Part shown: positions 34,531-64,000 of the stretch, piece by piece
How positions within the stretch are numbered: position 1 is the first letter of the stretch
Layout: each line of letters starts with the position of its first letter
Assembly (NCBI RefSeq): GCF_030463535.1
Contig: NC_132880.1
Coordinates: 30,809,487 to 30,873,486, forward strand
Length of the DNA: 64,000 nucleotides
DNA from: Salminus brasiliensis
Lineage: Eukaryota > Chordata > Actinopteri > Characiformes > Bryconidae
Direction of reading: 5' to 3'
Position numbers and translations under genes: made by a program
Notes under the pieces: generated by a model
Seen by the model: the letters and a program-made list of their open reading frames with translations, nothing else
The model's database searches: none
Told to the model about the DNA's origin: nothing

Positions 34531-37500
34531 TAAACTGAACAGTACAACTGTATTGATTTAAAGAACTACTCACACAGTATCTTAAAAAACACAGTTATTT
34601 TATTTATCCATAGACAACAATCCTGTTGCATCTGACAGACTCTCAATATCTGACATCTAGAATGGTAAATATAAATATATTTTGAATACCACATACCATT
34701 GGGAATGGGAATACCATTTACTGTATATACTTCATATCATATCGGCAAGAGAATACATTTACCATGTAGATGCTGAATTTACACTTTTGGTGCATTTGAG
34801 TTATTGTTATCTTTGCCATCTGTTTTGTTAGACGAGACGGATAAATAAATCAAAGGACAGCACTGACTGACAGACGCTGAGGGAGGTTTGCATTCTGACG
34901 TGACGAGTGCTGTCGTCTCAGAACGAGCTTGAGAGTTAAATACAAATAGAGTAAAACTCCAGCTTATTTGCCATAAGCATTAATATGTAAACAGACAAAC
35001 GGCGCTGTTTTGGTGCTGACTTCACCTACTGTAAGTCAGATCCTTCAGCATTTAGGACTGTTTATCGCAGCTAAAAAAACACTCCAGCAGTTCTTTTTTT
35101 TTTTTACCTAGTCTCTGTCTACTGCAACTTGTTTTTACTGGAAGCTTGTGTTGTATTGTAGGTGTGTTTCGATACAACAGGTTTTCAGTTGTCAGGGATA
35201 TTATTGTATGTGATGTACAATAATACGCTACTTATAAGGCAGACAGAAGAAACGCTGGAGCGTTACTTTAACTACAATATCCATCAGAGAAAAGACAACA
35301 TTAATAGAGGTGGTTCTGCACAGTCCGAAGCGAATCCAAGGCATTTCCACTGACACAAAGCACCTAAAACCCCTCAAGATAGTCATAAAGGCAGACGGAC
35401 AGACAGAGACACAGCCGTCAGGGCCGAAATGTGGTTTCGAATGCGCAGTGAAAGAGGCAACACAGCAATTTTGAACAATGGAAGGCTAACACCTCATACA
35501 GATCAGAGAAGGTAAGACTTTTTTCTACTTTGCTGAGAAAATCTGCAAAAAGTACCCCATCGCTGGGTTTTTCATAGCGAGAAACCACAGAGAAACCACG
35601 ACTGGGATTTGCACTGAAAGGAAATTGCTCAAAATGACTGAAAGCAGTGGGGGGAGGTGTGGGGGGTCTTTATATAATGGAAGGCATATTACTCTATATA
35701 ATTCCAACATGATAATAATACTGCAAGCAGACAAGAATGGTTTAAATCCATATAACGAAAAAAAAAGTATCATATTTATAACATATAACTATTTTGTACG
35801 CCCCCTCCCGTCTCCTCTCTCCACTCAGGGCAACTAAGAGGGTGTTTAAATAAAAGCTTTAGAACGTTTGCATTACGTCCAGTCACCCTGCTCCACACCG
35901 CACTCTACCAATATGGTTTTACACAGGTGTTGTTATATAACTGGATAACTGGATTTACAGCAGCTGGAAGATTAAATCTAGAGCTTTCAGTCGTGGAGAG
36001 GATAAAAGAAAAGCACAAAAAAATCAATTATGAAATCACACACTTGCATCTCCCACACCAGGCTTTTAAACACATAACCAATGCAAAACTCAATAGCATG
36101 TTACTGTGCTGAGCTGTGGGAGGATGAGAGACTGCAGCCAAACCGACACACGTCATTTCTGAGCATGTGTTCCAATTAGCAACTCTGAAAGAAAATCACA
36201 CGGTTTAAAGGAATAGTTTGGCAAGACATCACTTTTACCCCTCCTGCCTTTTCCACAAATCTAGTCAATCAACAAGACTCGGTTAGTATCTCAAGTTCAC
36301 ATTTTACACTTTGCGCTGGACCTACGAAGCTACTGTAGCCAACAAGCTAGAAGTTGCTTGGCTTCTGGCTGAGCAGTAAAAGTAGCCACCTTCTACTTGG
36401 TGTGGGCCTTGAAGTCCAGTAAACTGACTGAGTTGGCCAGAGCATTCTGCTGACACTTCTGCTGAATCTAATTTACTCCATTTTCTACTTATCTCAACTG
36501 TAGTTGATCAGCCAAGACATGTTTAGTGTGCCGAATGAAGGTTACTTCTGTAGCTACTGGAGCTAAATGGCTCCATAATGTAGCTTGCAAATAACGATAG
36601 CTTGACACAGTTTATCTATAACCCATAAACGTGGACAAATGTAAGGTAGCACAGCTAAAAACAATAGCAGCAGCCACCTTGAATTTGGAACGTGCTTTTG
36701 TTTGTAACACTGTGCTTAAAAACCTGCATTTAATTTGGGGTTGAGAACCCCACAAGACACATCGCAGGCCTTCAAAGTCCTTCTCACAACCATATACCCC
36801 ACTGAAAGCCCCCGTGGCCGTTTTATGAACTCTTTCTGCCTGACAATGGACAGCGCGCTTAAGAGCCATGGATTATTAATCCAACACAGCAACATAAAGA
36901 ATCCATTACACTATGACATCAGATGTTGGAAGCACAAGAGCTGAGCTGAGCTGATCTGCAGAGAGAGGTCTACTGGAGTGTGAAAAAATCCAGAAGCAAG
37001 TAAACACCTAAGGGATGCAGCATGGGCACAGTAAACTTGCTCTTTACGCTGGTCAATTGTGCAATGCATGAGAGTGATCTCATCGTAAAAGGACATGATT
37101 GCAAAACCTGACACATTTCCCTCTAACGTTCAGTGGGTCGGAAAAACACTAGACTCAAGGTTGTGTCGTGGAACAGGAAAAAACACAAATATGTGATAAA
37201 AACCCCACTCCAACTCCCACTGCTCTGCAGAAATCTATATATTGCCAAGGAAAAGCATTTAAAAGCATCAGAATCTGAAAATTTGATTAGTATTATTCTA
37301 ATAAATTATGTGGACTGTTTACTTCAAAAAACTACATTTAAATTGACATGATTAAACTCTGACAAGTGGTCTAATAATATATATCTAAACTGATTTAAAA
37401 TATTGTTATGAAAGCATCTCATACTTCCTGAGCATTCCTATTGGTTCATTCATCATGAAATTGATATCTGACCATTTGTCACATTTTAATGATGTCATTT

Positions 37501-37654
37501 CAAAATGCCATTTTTTCATTGTGATTTCCCAATTTAATTTATTTTTTGCCAAGTTGGGTAACCCTGTCCTTAAGCAGGTCTCTTATGGTCAAGATGCCAA
37601 ATATTGCAGAAGTGACAGAAGTGACTGTGCAGTCCAGTCATGAATCAGATAAGA
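34531..37654. other. Intergenic DNA, possible conserved non-coding parts
   Basis: No gene recognised. A purine-rich block near 35380-35515 ends in AGAGAAGGTAAG, a donor-like word, but no partner exon or reading frame supports a gene. Confidence 0.4.
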
Positions 37655-38476
37655 CACTCTTAAAAATAAAGGGTCCAAAGAAGCTCTTTGGAGCCATGCC
37701 AACAAACAAACACAGTTTTTGGTTCCTCCAAAGAATTCTTATAATGCTTTATAAGCCCTGACATTTTAAAATAAAAATAGTAAATAACTGTAAATAATAA
37801 TAACCTAATGTCTAATTGCATGATGTTTGTAGTGTCTATTTATTTTTGTGAGAACAAAACTGACATATTTTAAACATGGCAGTGTTTTGTGTCTCTATAG
37901 TGGTGTTTAGTAGTCTATGTATACGCCACTGCCAATGTAAACAGTGCTATAATCCTAAACAATTCAATGTAATAAGGTAAAACTGAAACACTTAAGTTAA
38001 AGTATATACGCTGTAAATGTTAGTATGTTTAAGTTTGTTGTAAGCTTACTTATTTTTCAACAAAGTGATATTTTCATTAAAGAATTTAGGTTTTCATACA
38101 AAAAAATAGTAATCAAACAGCAAATATATATATTTTTAACACATAAAAGTAAAGTTAATATAGAAATTATGACTTCAAATTTAGTCATATATTTAAAGTT
38201 AAATGAAATAAATTTGTAAATTATTTTTTTAATTAATTTGTTAACTGTTACATTTTTAAAGGAAACTTAACATTTGATGTTTACAGTGTACCATGGTTCC
38301 ATGGTTCCTGATAAGCTTATCAGGGTTTACACTGGAATGGATTCTTTCAGGGCTATTTTTGGAAATGAATGTGTAGTTTTAAAAACCTACATCTTGGTTC
38401 TATTCCAATTAAAGCTGTTCATAGCACCACATGTCCAAGCCAAGGAGAATTTACTCAACCTTAATTTTTAAGAGTG
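37655..38476. mobile_element. Candidate non-autonomous DNA transposon with 18-bp terminal inverted repeats
   Basis: The left end CACTCTTAAAAATAAAGG (37655-37672) and right end CCTTAATTTTTAAGAGTG (38459-38476) are inverted with one mismatch. Inside the left end, GAAGCTCTTTGGAGCCATGC and GGTTCCTCCAAAGAATTCTT are typical of this fish MITE type. There is no transposase. No clear target duplication was seen, so the two ends may also be separate copies. Confidence 0.5.
38307..38324. repeat. Perfect 18-bp palindrome
   Basis: CCTGATAAGCTTATCAGG is its own reverse complement. It follows a tandem CCATGGTTC pair. Confidence 0.9.
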
Positions 38477-38835
38477 TAGGTAACTTCTATAGTCTTTTTT
38501 TAAACCTTCTCTTCTGCAAAGTCACTCTGTCTAAGCCTTTCTCTGAGAAACGAGGATTATTCATAGCTCTGTTTGTGAGAATGAATAATGTGTACAATCT
38601 AATGCAATTGCAATGCAATTTAATGTCCCATGACAGGATGAGCTCCAGATGACGCGTCTGACATCCAGGACAGCACAACCTCCAGCACATGAGCCACCAT
38701 GTGCCTTAAAGGAATAGACAAAATCAAGCCAGTAAAAACATTGAGTAGGTTCTGCTGGACGAGAGAGAAACAAACAGGCAGGTAGTGGATGGATGCGGAT
38801 TCTTGTTCGTCTCTTTTACGTTTCATTATTGTTGT

Positions 38836-38841
38836 TTTATT
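38836..38841 (-). terminator. Possible gabbr1 poly(A) signal
   Basis: AATAAA on the minus strand, about 50 bases after the stop. This would give a very short 3' UTR, so a more distal signal (for example near 37845) may be used. Confidence 0.3.
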
Positions 38842-38888
38842 TTGTTCTTCACACCGCACCCCTCCATCCTTCCTCCTCTAGGGGGCTC

Positions 38889-61720
<22,832 letters not shown>

Positions 61721-61814
61721 CTGGAAGAGGGGGGAGGGGAGGGGGTTGCAGAAGAAGAGAAGAAAAATGACATACATAATTCAACCATTAGTCCATCTTT
61801 CCTAGTAAAACGTT

Positions 61815-63335
61815 CATGAAAAGTACATTAAGGGAGAGAAAAGAAAGGAAAGGTGACGAAAGAGAAGAGAAGAGAAACAAAGAGATGAGAAGAAAAGAGA
61901 AGACAGGTGTGAGAAGAGAAGTGAAAAAAAGAAAAGACAAGCAAAGAGAAGAAACATGTAAGAAAAGAAGAGAAGAAAACAAGGTGAGAGAAAAGAATCA
62001 GAGAGAAGAAAAGAAAAAAGAAGTAAAGAAAGAGAAGAGAGGATGATAGAAGACGAGAGAAGAAAAGAAATAAGAAGAGAAGATGAAAGAAGATGAGAGA
62101 GGAAAAGAGAAGAGAAGTAAAGAGAAGAGAAGATGAAAGAGAAGAGAATGGAAGAGAAGAGAATGGAAGAGAAGAGAAAAGAAAGAGAAGAGAACAGAAG
62201 AAAAGATGAGAGAGAAGAGAAGATGAGAGAGAAGGGAATGGAAGAGAAGAGAAGAGAAGATGAGAGAGAAGGGAATGGAAGAGACAAGAAGATGAAAGAG
62301 AAGAGAAGAGAAGATGAAAGAGAAGAGAAGAGAAGAGAAGATGAAAGAGAAGAGAAGAGAAGAGAAGAGAAAAGAAAGAGAAGAGAAGATGAGAGAGAAG
62401 AAAATGGAAGAGAAGAGTAGAGAAGAGAAGAGAAGAAAAGATGAGAGAGAAGAAAACGGAAGAGAAGAGAAGAGTAGAGAAGAGAAGAGAAGATGAGAGA
62501 GAAGGGAATGGAAGAGAAGAGAAGATGAAAGAGAAGAGAAGAGAAGATAAAAGAGAAGAGAAGAGAAGAGAAAAGAAAGAGAAGAGAAGATGAGAGAGAA
62601 GAAAATGGAAGAGAAGAGTAGAGAAGAGAAAAGAAGAGAAGAAAAGATGAGAGAGAAGAAAACGGAAGAGAAGAGAAGAGTAGAGAAGAGAAGAGAAGAA
62701 AAGATGAGAGAGAAGAAAACGGAAGAGAAGAAAAGAGTAGAGAAGAGAAGAGAAGAGAAGAAAAGATGAGAGAGAAGAAAACGGAAGAGAAGAAAAGAGT
62801 AGAGAGAAGAAGAAAAGATGAGAGAGAAGAAAATGGAAGAGAAGAAAAGAGTAGAGAAGAGAAAAGAAGAGAAGAAAAGATGAGAGAAGAAAACGGAAGA
62901 GAAGAAAAGAGTAGAGAAGAGAAGAAAAGATGAGAGAGAAGAAAATGGAAGAGAAGAAAAGAGTAGAGAAGAGAAGAAAAGATGAGAGAGAAGAAAATGA
63001 AAGAGAAGAGAAGAGAAGAGAAGAGAAGAAAAGATGAGAGAGAAGAAAATGGAAGAGAAGAGAAAAGAAAGAGAGGAGAAAGAAGAGAAGATGAGAGAAA
63101 GGGGAATGGAAGAGAAGAGAAAAGAAAGAGAAGAGAAGATGAGAGAAGAAAAGATGAGAGAGAAGTGAAGAGAAGATGAGAGAGAAGAAAATTGAAGAGA
63201 AGTGAAGAGAAGATGAGAGAGAAGAAAATTTAAGAGAAGAGAAAAGAAAGAGAGAAGATGAGAGGGAAGAGATGAAAGAGAAGAGAATGTAAGAGAAGAG
63301 AAGAGAAGATGAGAGAGAAGGGATGAGCAGGTATC
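61815..63335 (+). repeat. About 1.5-kb purine-only GAGAA-type satellite tract
   Basis: Nearly every base is A or G on the plus strand. Basic words are GAGAA and AGAGAAG, arranged in a higher-order unit of roughly 50-60 bp: AAAGATGAGAGAGAAGAAAA, then YGGAAGAGAAGAAAAGAGTA. Unit variants (TGG/CGG, GAGTA) change along the array. It lies in the gabbr1 intron upstream of the TM1 exon, so the RNA has a pyrimidine tract. Lys/Glu/Arg-only reading frames here are artefacts. Confidence 0.95.
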
Positions 63336-63390
63336 TAAAACTTTGTGCTACATGTGCAAATACTGAACTGAGAATTTACACTGCTGAGCG

Positions 63391-63408
63391 AGAGAGTATG
63401 ACAGAGAA

Positions 63409-63439
<31 letters not shown>

Positions 63440-63536
63440 AAGAGAGAGAGAGTGTGTAAGAGAGAGATGAGGGACATATAAAGAGGAGAGAGAGAAAGAG
63501 GAAGAGAGATAACGACAGAGAGAGAAAGAAAGATAG
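63391..63536 (+). repeat. GA-rich simple repeat
   Basis: A second purine block of GAGA and GAAA words just after the large tract, with a few T/C interruptions. Confidence 0.9.
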
Positions 63537-64000
63537 CAGCATTAGTAGTGACCCAGTTCTGCATGGCATTCTGTGTGCCGGTGCAAATGATTCGATCTCT
63601 CTTTCTTTATTCCTCTCTCTCTCCCACTCTATCTATCTCTCTCTCACTCTTGTAATGAACTGGCTGCATATCTGCGTATCAGAGTCAGTTGCTCGCCCAG
63701 TGGGATGGCGATGGCTATCGAGCTTCATCTCTCCGCCATTTGACTAAAGCTGGCCCCCATCTGTGTGTTCTGATACCATCACAGCCTCTTCCCCACGCTG
63801 GCCCTGGGCATGGAGCACAGGCTCGTTTGCTCCTGAGGGGCGCCTGAGCTCCAAAGCTTTACTCATATGATTTTCTGTTTGTGTGTGTGGCTGGCGGGGC
63901 ATCACAGAGCATTGTGTTTCTAGGAGTGTAAAGAGGCATAGATGATGGTAATTCAAACACACTGATTTTGAAATGTTACCATCGACTATAATCGGTTATA
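63537..64000. other. Intron end of the window
   Basis: I looked on the minus strand for the exon encoding the end of the GABA-binding domain and found none; the intron appears to continue past the window. Confidence 0.5.

Noticed and set aside
35380..35520. Possible first exon ending in AGAGAAGGTAAG
   Set aside because: No partner exon, frame or promoter supports a gene on this strand.
61814..63179. Several Lys/Glu/Arg-only or Ser/Leu-only frames
   Set aside because: They are translations of the purine tract and its complement.
63744..63962. Minus-strand 72-codon frame as an upstream gabbr1 exon
   Set aside because: The peptide does not resemble the GABA-binding domain end, and no AG/GT pair fits the needed phase.

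Overview
This window is vertebrate nuclear DNA, most likely from a teleost. Genes are split into many short exons with canonical GT/AG introns, and they sit in AT-rich DNA full of microsatellites, Tc1/mariner remnants, tRNA-derived SINEs and LINE ends. Several repeat families look like ones common in otophysan fishes (characins, catfishes and relatives). That order-level guess is weak. There are no bacterial genes, operons or CRISPR arrays.

Three protein-coding genes can be supported. (1) The 5' end of sacm1l (Sac1 phosphoinositide phosphatase), minus strand, exons 1-5 between 9550 and 581; the gene runs off the left edge before the catalytic motif. Its first exon lies beside a CRE- and ETS-like promoter at about 9540-9620. 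(2) A complete four-exon TNF-superfamily gene, plus strand, 22736-24129. It encodes a 235-residue type II membrane cytokine that matches fish TNF-alpha, with a TATA box, a kappaB-like site, a 3' AU-rich element and a poly(A) signal. (3) The 3' part of gabbr1 (GABA-B receptor subunit 1), minus strand, nine exons from 61720 down to 38889. They cover the seven-helix domain, the coiled coil, the RSRR retention motif and the C-terminus; the ligand-binding exons lie beyond the right edge.

Layout: 1-9550 sacm1l, with a decayed Tc1-like element and a long CA repeat in intron 1. 9640-22480 is intergenic, with a 3' LINE fragment, a complete 631-bp solo LTR with target-site duplication, microsatellites, a SINE and a distant inverted repeat. 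22500-24501 is tnf. 24502-38888 is intergenic repeat-rich DNA between the 3' ends of tnf and gabbr1. 38889-64000 is gabbr1, whose introns hold SINEs, deleted transposons, AT-rich minisatellites (one split by a younger insertion) and a purine-only tract of about 1.5 kb.

The three genes do not form a pathway. TNF and GABBR1 both lie in or next to the MHC region in mammals, so their proximity here probably reflects old MHC-linked synteny. I found no convincing undescribed system. The most interesting items are the purine tract, the minisatellite pair, the 14-bp hairpin inside a long-range inverted repeat, the intact solo LTR, and a tandem NAGNAG acceptor in gabbr1.
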